Shown piece after piece: positions 16,193-27,839 of a DNA stretch of 64,000 nt. A program made the position numbers and the translations under genes. Below the pieces are notes generated by a model. It searched no databases and was not told the origin of the DNA. It was given only the letters and a program-made list of their open reading frames with translations. Origin of the DNA: Nesterenkonia haasae (GTDB lineage Bacteria > Actinomycetota > Actinomycetes > Actinomycetales > Micrococcaceae); the NCBI RefSeq assembly GCF_010119385.1, contig NZ_VFIE01000025.1, positions 500 to 64,499 of the forward strand, read 5' to 3'. Each line of letters begins with the position of its first letter. Positions within the stretch are counted from its first letter, which is position 1.

Positions 16193-18652
16193 ATGACCCA
16201 AAGCCTCACCCCATTAGAGAAAGCTGCGCTGCTCAGCGGAGAAAACGTTTGGCAGACTCGCGCCGTGCCGCGTGCCGGCATTCGGGAGATTTTCCTCTCG
16301 GATGGGCCTCACGGTATCCGCAAACAGGGCGGCTCTGGAGACCATCTGGGTCTGCACTCATCAGAGCCCGCCACCTGTTTCCCTCCGGCGGCAACAATCG
16401 CCAACAGCTGGGATCCCCAGCTGGGGGAGAAGATTGGCGCTGCCATCGGGGCAGAAGCTGTGGCCCTCGGGGTAGATGTTGTGCTTGGGCCAGGTCTGAA
16501 CATCAAACGGTCTCCGCTGTGCGGGAGGAACTTCGAGTACTTCTCTGAAGATCCGCGAGTTTCCGGTGCCTTCGCAGCAGCCTATGTCCGTGGCATCCAA
16601 TCCGCTGGTGTGGCCGCATGCCCCAAGCACTTCGCTGCCAATAGTCAAGAGACCCGGCGGATGGTCACAGACTCTGTGGTGGATGAGCGGACATTGCGTG
16701 AGATATACCTGACCGGATTTGAGATGGCGGTCAGGGAAGCCGGGCCCAAGGCCATCATGTCCAGCTACAACAAGGTCAATGGGTACTACGCTCACGAAAA
16801 CCCCTGGCTTCTGACCCAGGTGCTGCGGGAAGAGTGGGGCTTTGACGGCGTCGTCGTCTCCGACTGGGGCGGGAGCAACGACGCCGTGGCGGCCATCCGC
16901 GCCGGAGGCACTCTGGAAATGCCCGCCCCTGGGTGGGATTCCGTTCTGCAGATTCTCACTGCTCTAGAAGACGGAAGCCTCAGCGAAGACGACCTCACCT
17001 CGAGAGCCCAAGAAATCGCTGACCTTGCCCGTAGTCTTCCGGACAAGCAGGATCGGGGCACCTTCGATACGCAGGCTCACCATGCCCTGGCGCGCCGAGC
17101 CGCGGGTGAGTCGGCTGTGCTGCTCAAGAATGAGGCCGACACCCTGCCACTTGCACTGGGCACCCGCACGGCAGTGATAGGTGACTTCGCGCTGACGCCC
17201 CGTTATCAAGGCGCAGGTTCGTCGCTGGTAAACCCCACCCGCCTGGTCACGGGTGTTGAAGCGACTCAACGCTCTGGGCTTGATGTGATCGGTGTAGCGC
17301 AGGGATTTGTCCGCAACGGCGTCCACGACCCAGCGCTCGTGGCTGAAGCAGTCGCACTGGCGGAAAGAGCCGAACAGGTAGTGCTGTGGCTCGGCCTTGA
17401 CGAAATCAGCGAATCCGAAGGGTTGGATCGGCCACATCTGGACCTACCTGCCAACCAGCTCCGGCTCCTGAGCGAACTGGCACAGGGTGAGACCCCAATA
17501 GTGGTGGTCCTCTCCGGAGGCTCGGCGGTCGACGTGAAGTGGATGGGCGATGCCCAGGCTGTGCTGCACGGCTACCTCTGCGGCCAGGCCGGCGCCGAAG
17601 GAATCCTCGACGTGCTGACCGGTGAAGTCAACCCGTCAGGTCGGCTGGCCGAGACATATCCGCAGCGCATCGAACACACCCCCACGGCCGGCCGCTTTCC
17701 CGAGACCGGTTCCCGTGTGGACTATCTGGAAGGCCCTCTGGTGGGGTACCGCTGGTACTTGAGCGCCGGAATCGACACGGCACTGCCCTTTGGTTACGGG
17801 CTGAGCTACACCACCTTTGAGTACTCAAACCTGACCGTCGACGACGCCGGGGCCCACTTCACCCTGACGAACACCGGTGATAGGGCCGGGGCTGAAGTAG
17901 CCCAGTTGTATGTGCATAGGCGGAGCCCGTCCGGTGTCCTGCGGCCAGTGCGTGAACTCGCAGGCTTCGCCAAAGTTCAGTTACAAGCGGGTGAGAATCG
18001 CCGTGTCCACATCCCCTTTGACCAATACACATTCCGTCATTGGGACGCCAGCAGCGGAAGCTGGGAGACCGAATCAGGCCAGTGGCAGCTCCACGTGGGG
18101 GCCAACGCGGAGGACATTCGTGTGCAGGCGAACTACAACCTCGGCGGAACAGTCGGCGCCGGAACAGGTGCAGAGACTCAGTTGCGCGAGCTCGTTGACA
18201 CCGTACTGAGCGCCTCGGCTGGTGAATCAGCGCGGGCTCAGTCCGGCACACATAGTGTCGGCGGCTCCCCCAAGCGGCGGCGTCGGGAGATCAACCTCAA
18301 CGACCCGCTCATGGAGCTGTCCGAGGCACGTAGCCCATTGGCCCGCCTGGCGGCGACAGCGCTGCGGCGACTTCTTACTCGGGCGGAAGCCAAAGGTAGA
18401 CCAGACCTGAACCTGCTGTTCCTCAGTGGCATGCCGATTCGAGACCTCGCCAAAATGAGCGGAGGCGCGATGAACCTCGAGATGGCCCAACAGTTGTTGC
18501 GGCTCGTCAACGGCCGTCACGTGGCAGGGCTGAGCGGCATGCTGCGCAGTGGTCTGAGGTACCGCAGCTACACCCGACGCACCAGAGAGCAATTCCGCAG
18601 CCTCTCCGTCCAGAACCCCACACAGTCCAGAGCCGAGGAGATTCGCTCATGA
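16193..18652 (+). CDS. Cytoplasmic GH3 glycosidase with C-terminal extension
   Basis: 819-residue GH3 enzyme in the standard order: catalytic barrel (FLSDGPHGIRKQ, GLNIKRSPLCGRNFEYFS, CPKHFAANSQE, nucleophile Asp224 in VVSDWGG), C-terminal GH3 domain (AVLLKNEADTLPL, YQGAGSSLVNP), and fibronectin III-like domain (about 543-645, ending near VGANAEDIRV). About 160 further residues follow that GH3 enzymes normally lack; they are helical and strongly basic (KRRRREINL, RRLLTRAEAK, MLRSGLRYRSYTRRTREQ). There is no signal peptide, so it should act inside the cell. It starts three bases after the preceding stop and overlaps the next gene by four bases. Confidence 0.92.
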   Translation: MTQSLTPLEKAALLSGENVWQTRAVPRAGIREIFLSDGPHGIRKQGGSGDHLGLHSSEPATCFPPAATIANSWDPQLGEKIGAAIGAEAVALGVDVVLGPGLNIKRSPLCGRNFEYFSEDPRVSGAFAAAYVRGIQSAGVAACPKHFAANSQETRRMVTDSVVDERTLREIYLTGFEMAVREAGPKAIMSSYNKVNGYYAHENPWLLTQVLREEWGFDGVVVSDWGGSNDAVAAIRAGGTLEMPAPGWDSVLQILTALEDGSLSEDDLTSRAQEIADLARSLPDKQDRGTFDTQAHHALARRAAGESAVLLKNEADTLPLALGTRTAVIGDFALTPRYQGAGSSLVNPTRLVTGVEATQRSGLDVIGVAQGFVRNGVHDPALVAEAVALAERAEQVVLWLGLDEISESEGLDRPHLDLPANQLRLLSELAQGETPIVVVLSGGSAVDVKWMGDAQAVLHGYLCGQAGAEGILDVLTGEVNPSGRLAETYPQRIEHTPTAGRFPETGSRVDYLEGPLVGYRWYLSAGIDTALPFGYGLSYTTFEYSNLTVDDAGAHFTLTNTGDRAGAEVAQLYVHRRSPSGVLRPVRELAGFAKVQLQAGENRRVHIPFDQYTFRHWDASSGSWETESGQWQLHVGANAEDIRVQANYNLGGTVGAGTGAETQLRELVDTVLSASAGESARAQSGTHSVGGSPKRRRREINLNDPLMELSEARSPLARLAATALRRLLTRAEAKGRPDLNLLFLSGMPIRDLAKMSGGAMNLEMAQQLLRLVNGRHVAGLSGMLRSGLRYRSYTRRTREQFRSLSVQNPTQSRAEEIRS

Positions 18653-19427
18653 CGCCAGGGACTGACCAGCGCTCCACGGCTCAAGATCCACGGACGTTCT
18701 GGCAACGCTGCAAAGACCGATGGTTGGACTTCTACGAACGTCACACCACATGGGCGCAGTTCATCATGTTCTTTGTTATCAGCAACGGGGTCACCGCCCT
18801 GCAGCTGGCGCTGATGCCGATCTTCCGCTGGATTTTCAGCTACACCGACCTCGTGGACCGCGACTTCCAAGTTCTGGGAGTAGGCGAAAACCCCGACGGT
18901 TCAACGTTCTACATCTTCGACTATCCCGGCGGCGGCTTCTCAGACGGCGGCGCCGGCGGCCTCGGCTACTTCATGGCGGTGCAGATCACTATTCTCATCG
19001 CCCAGGTCATCAACTTCTTCGCTCAACGCAGCGTGACGTTCAGGTCAAACACCAGCATCTGGTGGGCAGCCATGTGGTACGGCATCGCCTATGTCATCAT
19101 CACCTTTGCAGCAGCCGCAGCCCAAGGCTTCTACCGCGCGCCCATGTACGAATTCTTCATCACCACCCTGGATTGGGGCTCTACGGGAGAGACAACGGCA
19201 GATGTGATGACCATGGTTATCAATGCGGCAATTCAGTTCTGGGTCTTCTTCCCCATCTTCAAGCTCATCTTCAGGCGCGTCCCCGAAGAGGACACTGAGA
19301 GCTCAGAGGATATGATCAAAAACAACCCTGCCGCGCCAGCTGCAGCGGTCGCCGCCGCACCTGCCGAGCGCCAGAACGCAGCAGCTAGTGACGAAGCCGC
19401 CGGAGAGGGGAAGAGACGAGGAACGCA

Positions 19428-19431
<4 letters not shown>
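18649..19431 (+). CDS. GtrA-like polytopic membrane protein
   Basis: 260-residue membrane protein with four hydrophobic segments (about 36-58, 103-126, 136-157, 185-206). The segment QVINFFAQRSVTFRS resembles the GtrA family signature (NF..R.. with V/F). GtrA proteins are thought to flip polyprenyl-linked sugars for surface glycan modification; that is family knowledge and the assignment here is moderate. A loop of about 45 residues rich in Gly/Asp lies between helices 1 and 2, and the C-terminal tail is Ala/Glu-rich. It overlaps the upstream GH3 by ATGA and the downstream GT2 by GTGA. Confidence 0.78.
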
Positions 19432-21629
<2,198 letters not shown>

Positions 21630-21633
<4 letters not shown>

Positions 21634-22949
21634 CCGCTGCTGGGGCGTGGGTGCGGCAGCACCACAGTGAGGCTGAACCACCCCTGATCCGCAGTTACGG
21701 TGAGGCTGCCGCCGTAGACTTCCGCGATTTGGCGCATATTGGGGAGACCGTAGCCATGGTGCTGCCGGTTCGGCTTTGTGGAACGAGGAAATCCCTCATC
21801 GAAGTCCAAGGTGCCATCGAAACTGTTTTCCACCTCCGCCACTACGAAGGAGTCCCGGGCCTGCACGCTGATTCGGACCAGTCGGCGGTCTGGGTCCGCG
21901 ACTCCCTTAGCCGCAAATACAGCGTTATCCAGGGCGTTGCCGAACAGTGCGGAAACATCGAGCGGTTCCATGAACTCCATTAACATTCCATGGGCCAGCG
22001 TGGTGACCTCGACCTGGTGCTCGGCAGCTTCGGCTAGCTTGGCGGTCAAGACCGCATCCAGGATGCCGTTGCCCGTCTCCACCTGTCGGTCGTAGCCGCT
22101 GATGCTCTCCTCCAGTTTGTCCAAGTAGTTCGCCTTGGAGCTGGGATCAGTCTCTGACCGGAAAGCGGTGATGTAGTGTTTGAGGTCGTGGTACTTGCGG
22201 TTGACCTCATCGATGTTGCGCTTGGATTGGAGGTACCTCTGGTGCTGAGATTGTACGAGCTGATTCATCGCCTCAACATCGCGCATCCTGCGCAACTGCT
22301 GTCGCTGAGAGTGCAGTGCGACTAAGGCGGCGTAGCCGGCCAGGTCCACCAAGGTACGAATGTAGAAGACCTCCATGCCAGTCTGGCCACTGAACGGCGT
22401 ATTGGCGGTAACGAAGCTCAGATTGCTCATCAGGAACGTCACCACGGCGATCGCAGCCGCCGCCGCCAGGGCACGCTCATCCGCCCCCGGTGCTTGGCCA
22501 TCTGGGAAAAGACGCCGTTCGATCCTGAACGCCATAGTGAAGCAAGCGCCGTAGATTAACCCCACGAAAGCGATGGTCACCCCGAGATAAGTGTTTTCAG
22601 GAAAGAAGAAAACGTGGAGTTGCCAGTGCAATGATGCGACTAGCTCTGCCAAAACAAACGCTCGCGCCAAGAGATAGCCGGTGTCCATCGGTGAGGTGCG
22701 GACGCCAAGGGTCAGGAAGCCGTACATCACGGCCAAAGCAGCCAGCATGCCCGGAGTCCAAAAAGCCAGCGGCAGCCGGTCAGCAATTTCGTGGACTCCG
22801 ATGAGCAGCACTAGCGAGCTCGCCGCAGCCAGCGCCAGGCGCAGACCGGGCAGCCGACGCTTAAGCAGCAAAATATAGGTCAAACAGGCCGCCCACTCTG
22901 CCAGAGCAGTCAGCATTCGCGGAATGTCCGGGAGGACAGCCTCCGTCAA
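21630..22949 (-). CDS. AgrC-like sensor histidine kinase (GHKL ATPase)
   Basis: Membrane sensor kinase of 439 residues. The N-terminal half has six or more hydrophobic segments and no evident extracellular domain, as in AgrC-type peptide sensors. A coiled-coil-like stretch leads to the phosphoacceptor motif YHDLKHYI (His near residue 253), then the GHKL ATPase with the N box NALDNAVFA and G box HGYGLPNM. Overlaps the response regulator by four bases (ATGA), so they are translated together. I infer a small ligand sensed within the membrane. No pro-peptide gene is visible next to it. Confidence 0.9.
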
Positions 22950-23665
22950 CTTGCACCTCGCATATGCTCGGCCAGCGCGTCCATAAAGCTGCGCCGCCGA
23001 GTCCGGGATATTTGCAGTTGCTCCCCAGTCCGCATCAGACAGCGACTGTCCTGGACTCCCACAACGTGGCGCAGATTCACCAGGTAGCCGTTATTGCTGC
23101 GGAAGAACCCCTTACCGTCGAGCTCGGCCTCGAAATGCTTTAACGTACCCGTGAGTTCGTACTTTCGGTCGAGGGCGTGAATTGTGATTCGGTGCCTGTC
23201 GCTTTCCAGATACACCAGCGATGAAATCTCAACCCGAGCGCTGCCTTCTGCCGTATTGAGCATCACCGCCGCACTGGGGTAGCGGCGCAGCTCGTGAACA
23301 GCTCGACGGACCTCGTGGGAGAAGGGAAAATACTTGACCGGCTTAACGAGGTAGTTCATGGCTTGGACCTCATACCCCCGGATGGCGTGCGACGCCATAT
23401 TTGTGACGAAGACGATCACTACTTCGCTGTCGAGGTTTCGGATCCGCCGTGCGGTGTCGAAACCATCTAGGCCAGGCATCTGCACATCGAGGAAAATAAT
23501 GTCATAGTCAGCGCGGTAGGGCGAGGTGAACTCTACTCCGCTCGAGAAGCTGCTGATCTGGAAGCGTTCACCGTGTTCCTGCGAATACCGGTGGAGGTGC
23601 GACGCAACTATTGCACGCGGAGCTTCTTCGTCATCGACTAGCGCGACGCGGACAGCTCCCTCCAC
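22946..23665 (-). CDS. LytTR-family response regulator
   Basis: 239-residue response regulator. Receiver domain with acidic pocket DDEE (11-14), phosphoacceptor Asp60 in IIFLDVQMPG, conserved Thr and Lys (NYLVKPVKYF). The C-terminal LytTR DNA-binding domain (about 135-235) has LVYLESDRHRITI, GTLKHFEAEL, FFRSNNGYLVNLRHV and ISRTRRRSFM. LytTR domains bind paired direct repeats about 21 bases apart. Three such pairs occur upstream in this region (8059, 9932, 13073). GTG 23665 is preferred because AAGGA lies eight bases upstream; the frame is open nine codons further. Confidence 0.9.
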   Translation of the reverse strand: MEGAVRVALVDDEEAPRAIVASHLHRYSQEHGERFQISSFSSGVEFTSPYRADYDIIFLDVQMPGLDGFDTARRIRNLDSEVVIVFVTNMASHAIRGYEVQAMNYLVKPVKYFPFSHEVRRAVHELRRYPSAAVMLNTAEGSARVEISSLVYLESDRHRITIHALDRKYELTGTLKHFEAELDGKGFFRSNNGYLVNLRHVVGVQDSRCLMRTGEQLQISRTRRRSFMDALAEHMRGAS

Positions 23666-23810
23666 GACATAGTCCTTCCCACTGCAGCACATTAAGGTGA
23701 TCCCGAGTCAGGCTACTACAGCGATAATGAGGTCATAGGCTCCGCTTCAGCAGTATTGCTCATGCGCGGTACAGTGGCGGAGATGTCGACGTGCAGGAGG
23801 ATACGGGGTC

Positions 23811-24602
23811 ATGGCAGCACATGATGAGCTCGACGGACCGTTCGAGAAGCGGTACGTCGCTTTGGGTGACTCTTTCACCGAGGGAGTGGGTGATATTGAC
23901 CCGTCCAGCCCCAACGGGGTTCGTGGCTGGGCGGACCGAGTGGCCGCGCAGCTGATAGAGAATGACGACACCTGGGGATATGCCAATTTGGCGATCCGCG
24001 GCAAGAAATTCCAGCAGGTGCTGGACGAGCAGCTCGATGCGGCTCTCGCGCTCAAGCCCACCTTGGTGACGATCTACGCCGGGGGGAATGACATTCTGCG
24101 TCCGGTGGTCAACCTCGACGGAATCATGGAACGCTACCGCTGGGCACTGGAGAAACTGGTGGAGTCCGGCGCGCGCGTCGTTGTCTTCACCGGATTCGAT
24201 TCAGGCAAAGCCCCGATGTTTCGAGCTACTCGCGGCAGAACCGCCATCTACAACGAGTACATCCGCAAGTTTGTCGATGACTTGGATCTGGACCTTGTGG
24301 ACTTCTGGCATATGAAGCACTTCCAAGACTGGCGTTACTGGGACCCAGACAGAATGCACCTCAGCATCGAGGGTCATATTCTAATGGCCAAGGAAGTGCT
24401 CAGGGTGCTCGGGGAAAAAGACGAAATCGCTGAGCCGGAGTTGCAGGATCCGCCGGTCTCATCATTGCCGGAACGAGTCTTCGCCGAAGCCGTCTGGACG
24501 AAGGACTATCTCTACCCCTGGGTCAAGCGGCGAGTCACTCGTAAATCCTCCGGCGACCACATGACTCACAAATACCCCAAGCTCACCCATCGCATCTGGT
24601 GA
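23811..24602 (+). CDS. SGNH/GDSL-family hydrolase
   Basis: 263-residue cytoplasmic esterase/lipase-type hydrolase. Block I GDSFTEGVGD holds the nucleophile Ser (about residue 21), the glycine oxyanion block is NLAIRGKKFQ, the Asn block is YAGGNDIL, and the C-terminal DPDRMHLSIEGH supplies the catalytic Asp and His. The start is supported by AGGAGG nine bases upstream. The C-terminal 60 residues are basic. Substrate unknown. It diverges from the LytTR pair and may belong functionally to the same region, but nothing proves it. Confidence 0.88.
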   Translation: MAAHDELDGPFEKRYVALGDSFTEGVGDIDPSSPNGVRGWADRVAAQLIENDDTWGYANLAIRGKKFQQVLDEQLDAALALKPTLVTIYAGGNDILRPVVNLDGIMERYRWALEKLVESGARVVVFTGFDSGKAPMFRATRGRTAIYNEYIRKFVDDLDLDLVDFWHMKHFQDWRYWDPDRMHLSIEGHILMAKEVLRVLGEKDEIAEPELQDPPVSSLPERVFAEAVWTKDYLYPWVKRRVTRKSSGDHMTHKYPKLTHRIW

Positions 24603-24609
24603 CCTGGAC

Positions 24610-25887
24610 CTAGCCGAGGACTGAGGCTACGGCACCAGCGAAAATCTCGGCGGCGTCGTCGACCTGTTGCTCGCTCACGACAAGCGCGGGGATGAACCGG
24701 ACCACTTCGGTCCAGGGTCCGCAGGTCAGCAGCAGCAGTCCTCGTCGCGCAGCCTCTTTCTGAATGGCTGCGGCGGTGGCCGTATCAGGGCGCCCGTCAG
24801 AGTCGGCGAACTCCACGCCGACCATAAGGCCCAGGCCGCGCACATCGACCATATGCGGGTAGTCGGCCGCGATTGTCCGCAGGGATGCCCGCAGTTGCTC
24901 GCCTCGGGCATCCGCGTTGGCCACCAGGTCTTCTTCGGCAATGACATCGAGCGTGGCCAGTGCAGCGGCGCAGGCCACCGCGTTGGCGCCATACGTTCCG
25001 CCCTGGGAACCGGGCCAGGCTTTCTCCATAATGTCGGAGCGAGCTGCAATGCCAGAGATGGGGAACCCGGAGGCGATGCCCTTGGCGAACATCTGAATGT
25101 CCGGCGTGACCGCCTGGCCTTTGCCGCGGAAGTGGTCCAGACCCCAATATTTTCCCGTGCGACCGAAGCCAGTCTGCACCTCGTCTATCACGAGCAGAAT
25201 TCCGTGCTTATCTGCGCGCTCGCGGAGTCCGGCGAAGAACCTTTCATTGCCTGGCACGTAACCGCCTTCGCCGAGAACTGGTTCGACCATGAAGGCGGCA
25301 GTGTCGGCCGGGCTCGACTGCGTCTGGAGGACCAAGTCCAACTGCTTGAGGGCGAAGTCGGTCACCTGCTCCTGGTCCCATCCCAGATCGCGGTACATGG
25401 AGGGGTTGGGGAAAGGGGAAACGACGACGCCGGGCATCAGTGGTGAGAATCCAGCCTTGAATTTGGTGCCGGAGGTCGTCATCGACGCGGCAGCGACCGT
25501 GCGGCCGTGGAACCCACCTTGGAACACGATGATGTTGGGTCGGCCGGTGGCCTGGCGAGCTAGCCGGAGCGCCGCCTCGGCAGCCTCTGAGCCGGAGTTT
25601 GCAAAGAACAGCGAATCGAGGCCCTGCGGAAGTACCTCTCCGAGCTTCTCGGTGAGCTGCTGCAGCGGCTTATGCATGATGGTCGTGTACTGACCATGAA
25701 TGAGGTTCCCGACCTGGCGTTGGGCGGCTTCGACGACCTTAGGGTGACAATGGCCGGTGCTTGTCACACCAATGCCTGCTGTGAAGTCAAGGTGACGGTT
25801 GCCAGCCTCATCGTAGAGGTAGACCCCTTCTCCATGGGTCGCTACCACGGGTGTCGCCTGCTTCAATTGCGGGGAAAGCTGAGCCAC
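24610..25887 (-). CDS. gabT: 4-aminobutyrate aminotransferase (class III)
   Basis: PLP-dependent transaminase that moves the amino group of GABA to 2-oxoglutarate, giving succinate semialdehyde. 425 residues from GTG 25887, chosen because AGGAG lies eight bases upstream; the frame is open to 26010 without support. Signatures: FTAGIGVTSTGHCHP, ANSGSEAAEAALRLAR, the cofactor-binding VIDEVQTGFGRTG and the Schiff-base Lys269 in MFAKGIASGFP. Divergent from the succinate-semialdehyde dehydrogenase gene, which fits a GABA pathway; an acetylornithine-type role is the alternative. Confidence 0.9.
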   Translation of the reverse strand: MAQLSPQLKQATPVVATHGEGVYLYDEAGNRHLDFTAGIGVTSTGHCHPKVVEAAQRQVGNLIHGQYTTIMHKPLQQLTEKLGEVLPQGLDSLFFANSGSEAAEAALRLARQATGRPNIIVFQGGFHGRTVAAASMTTSGTKFKAGFSPLMPGVVVSPFPNPSMYRDLGWDQEQVTDFALKQLDLVLQTQSSPADTAAFMVEPVLGEGGYVPGNERFFAGLRERADKHGILLVIDEVQTGFGRTGKYWGLDHFRGKGQAVTPDIQMFAKGIASGFPISGIAARSDIMEKAWPGSQGGTYGANAVACAAALATLDVIAEEDLVANADARGEQLRASLRTIAADYPHMVDVRGLGLMVGVEFADSDGRPDTATAAAIQKEAARRGLLLLTCGPWTEVVRFIPALVVSEQQVDDAAEIFAGAVASVLG

Positions 25888-25903
25888 AAAATACTCCTGT
25901 TCG

Positions 25904-25935
25904 GATTGTTGACAATCTTCATCCTGGACTAGGCT
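25904..25935 (+). promoter_or_regulatory. Palindrome and promoter elements between gabT and gabD
   Basis: GATTGT-TG-ACAATC (25904-25917) is a palindrome with 6-base arms, overlapping a consensus -35 TTGACA (25909-25914). TAGGCT at 25930-25935 could be the -10, though the 15-base gap is short. It may be the operator of a GABA-pathway regulator; no regulator gene is adjacent. Confidence 0.4.
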
Positions 25936-26055
25936 ACCTATCAAAGCCCGCGATGTCACAGGATGCCCAGCCACACGGAGTGACGCCCCAAGCGCTGTGA
26001 CCCTTCGCATCTGCGGATAAGCCGGGCTAGTCGTCGATTATCAGGAGGAACCCCA

Positions 26056-27528
26056 ATGACTTCAGCATCCCAGGAGCACGAAACTCGCGTGGTGGATGCC
26101 GCGCCGAAGAAGCTCTATATCAACGGTCAATGGCGCGACGCGCGTGGAGGTCGTGTGCTGAACGTGCACGACCCTTCCACCGGAAGTGTGCTGTGCACAG
26201 TGGCTGATGCCTCTCCTGAAGATGGACGGGACGCCCTTGAGGCTGCCCAGGCTGCGCAGAAGGACTTTGCTGCCATGCCTCCGCGCAAGCGTGCCGCTAT
26301 CCTCATGCGCGCTTTCGAACTGATGCATGAGCGTCAGGATGATCTCGCAATGCTGATGACCCTCGAGATGGGGAAACCGCTGGCGGAGGCCGCGGGAGAA
26401 GTCGCCTATGCCGCCGAGTTCTTCAGGCACTTCGCTGAAGAGGCCACCCGGATAAGTGGCGGCTACCAGACCGCCCCGGCAGGTAACGCACGATTCGTGG
26501 TCCGAAAGGAACCGGTGGGTCCCTCCCTGCTCATCACGCCCTGGAACTTTCCGTTGGCGATGGGCACCCGCAAGATCGGTCCGGCAATAGCCGCTGGATG
26601 CACGTCAGTTCTGAAGCCTGCTGAGCTGACGCCCCTGTCCATGTTGGCCCTGGCGCAGGTTCTAGAGGACGCTGGCGCGCCTCCCGGAGTGGTCAATATT
26701 GTGGTGACATCGTCCGCGGGACAAGTGATGGAGCCGCTGATTCGGTCCGGGATCGCCCGCAAGCTCTCCTTCACAGGGTCTACTGCCGTGGGCAAGAAGC
26801 TGCTGGAACAGTGTGCCGATAAGGTGCTTCGGACGTCTATGGAGCTCGGCGGTAATGCAGCTTTCGTCGTCTTCGAAGACGCGGACCTGGACCAGGCTGT
26901 CGAAGGTGCGATGCTGGCCAAAATGCGCAACTCAGGTGAAGCCTGCACTGCTGCGAACAGGATGTTCATCCACCGCAGCGTGATCCACGAATTCTCGGAG
27001 AAGCTGGCTCAGCGCATGGGTCAGCTCAAGGTCGGACGCGGCGTCGACGAAGGCGTGCAGGTCGGACCCATGGTTGACGCCACGCAGCGCGACAAAGTCA
27101 AAGAGCTGGTCGACGACGCGGTGGGGGCAGGTGCGAAGGTGGTCGTCGGCGGCGAGACCGGCCCTGGTGAAGGGTACTTCTACCAGCCCACCGTTCTGCG
27201 GGATGTTCCACGTGAGGCACGCATGTGGACAGAGGAAATCTTTGGACCTGTGGCCCCGTTGACTCCGTTCGACGCGGAGACCGAGGTGGTCGATCTGGTC
27301 AACGACACCGAGTACGGCCTGGTGAACTACGTCTACACCAATGACCTCACTCGAGCATTGCGCGTCGCGGAGAATATCGAATCCGGCATGGTGGGTCTCA
27401 ACCAAGGAGTTGTCTCCAACCCGGCCGCACCCTTCGGCGGTGTGAAGGAATCTGGCCTCGGTCGTGAGGGTGGCGACACCGGCATCGATGAGTTCCTCGA
27501 GACCAAGTACATCGGCATAGCCATGTAG
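26056..27528 (+). CDS. gabD: NAD(P)-dependent succinate-semialdehyde dehydrogenase
   Basis: Aldehyde dehydrogenase of 490 residues that oxidises succinate semialdehyde to succinate, feeding GABA carbon into the TCA cycle. The active-site Glu263 is in MELGGNAAFV and Cys297 in GEACTAANR. The cofactor stretch TPWNFPLAMGTRKIGPA and FTGSTAVGKKLL are typical of the SSADH branch. AGGAGGA lies seven bases before the ATG. Divergent from gabT with 168 bases between. A long hairpin follows the stop codon. Confidence 0.93.
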   Translation: MTSASQEHETRVVDAAPKKLYINGQWRDARGGRVLNVHDPSTGSVLCTVADASPEDGRDALEAAQAAQKDFAAMPPRKRAAILMRAFELMHERQDDLAMLMTLEMGKPLAEAAGEVAYAAEFFRHFAEEATRISGGYQTAPAGNARFVVRKEPVGPSLLITPWNFPLAMGTRKIGPAIAAGCTSVLKPAELTPLSMLALAQVLEDAGAPPGVVNIVVTSSAGQVMEPLIRSGIARKLSFTGSTAVGKKLLEQCADKVLRTSMELGGNAAFVVFEDADLDQAVEGAMLAKMRNSGEACTAANRMFIHRSVIHEFSEKLAQRMGQLKVGRGVDEGVQVGPMVDATQRDKVKELVDDAVGAGAKVVVGGETGPGEGYFYQPTVLRDVPREARMWTEEIFGPVAPLTPFDAETEVVDLVNDTEYGLVNYVYTNDLTRALRVAENIESGMVGLNQGVVSNPAAPFGGVKESGLGREGGDTGIDEFLETKYIGIAM

Positions 27529-27542
27529 GCGTAGCGCCACGC

Positions 27543-27609
27543 AGAGCGTCTCGGGATGTGGGGAAGTCGTCCAAAATGTGCGGCAGTTTCCAACATCCTG
27601 AGACGCTCT
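27543..27609 (+). terminator. Long hairpin after gabD
   Basis: AGAGCGTCTCGGGATGT (27543-27559) pairs with ACATCCTGAGACGCTCT (27593-27609): a 17-base stem with one G-T pair and a 33-base loop. The stem is unusually long for a terminator and has no T run. It separates gabD from the dnaK promoter. Confidence 0.65.
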
Positions 27610-27721
27610 ATGGTTGGTGAGCGTCGGGAGAGGGCTAGTGAGGGGCCGGAGGCGGCTGGTGGGCCTGGAGCCGGCGGGAATAGCCGCGTAGGCGTCGTCG
27701 TTGGAATGCCTGATAAGCAAA

Positions 27722-27742
27722 GTTGAGTGCGGTTGACTCAAG
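27722..27742 (+). promoter_or_regulatory. HAIR element 1 (HspR operator) upstream of dnaK
   Basis: GTTGAGT-N7-ACTCAAG differs in one base from the HspR consensus CTTGAGT-N7-ACTCAAG. It lies just upstream of a TTGACA -35 at 27748-27753. HspR encoded at the end of the operon should bind here with DnaK as co-repressor. Confidence 0.88.
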
Positions 27743-27774
27743 TCAGTTTGACAAGGGTCAGCTCAAGTTTCAGA

Positions 27775-27795
27775 CTTGAGTCGAACTCGCTCAAT
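27775..27795 (+). promoter_or_regulatory. HAIR element 2 (HspR operator) upstream of dnaK
   Basis: CTTGAGT-N7-GCTCAAT keeps a perfect left half and 5 of 7 right-half bases of the HspR consensus. A further inverted repeat, CTCAAGT-N5-ACTTGAG at 27762-27780, overlaps it, so the promoter holds five HspR-like half sites within 75 bases. Confidence 0.75.
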
Positions 27796-27839
27796 GCGAG
27801 ATGCAGTGCTTTGAAGAAATCCTCACGAAAGGAGCCCGA

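Noticed and set aside
23666-23720. Possible LytTR-like repeat upstream of the LytTR regulator gene (ACCTTAATGTG on the minus strand)
   Set aside because: Only one copy is visible and its internal spacing differs by one base from AC-N3-TT-R-TG, so self-regulation is not supported.
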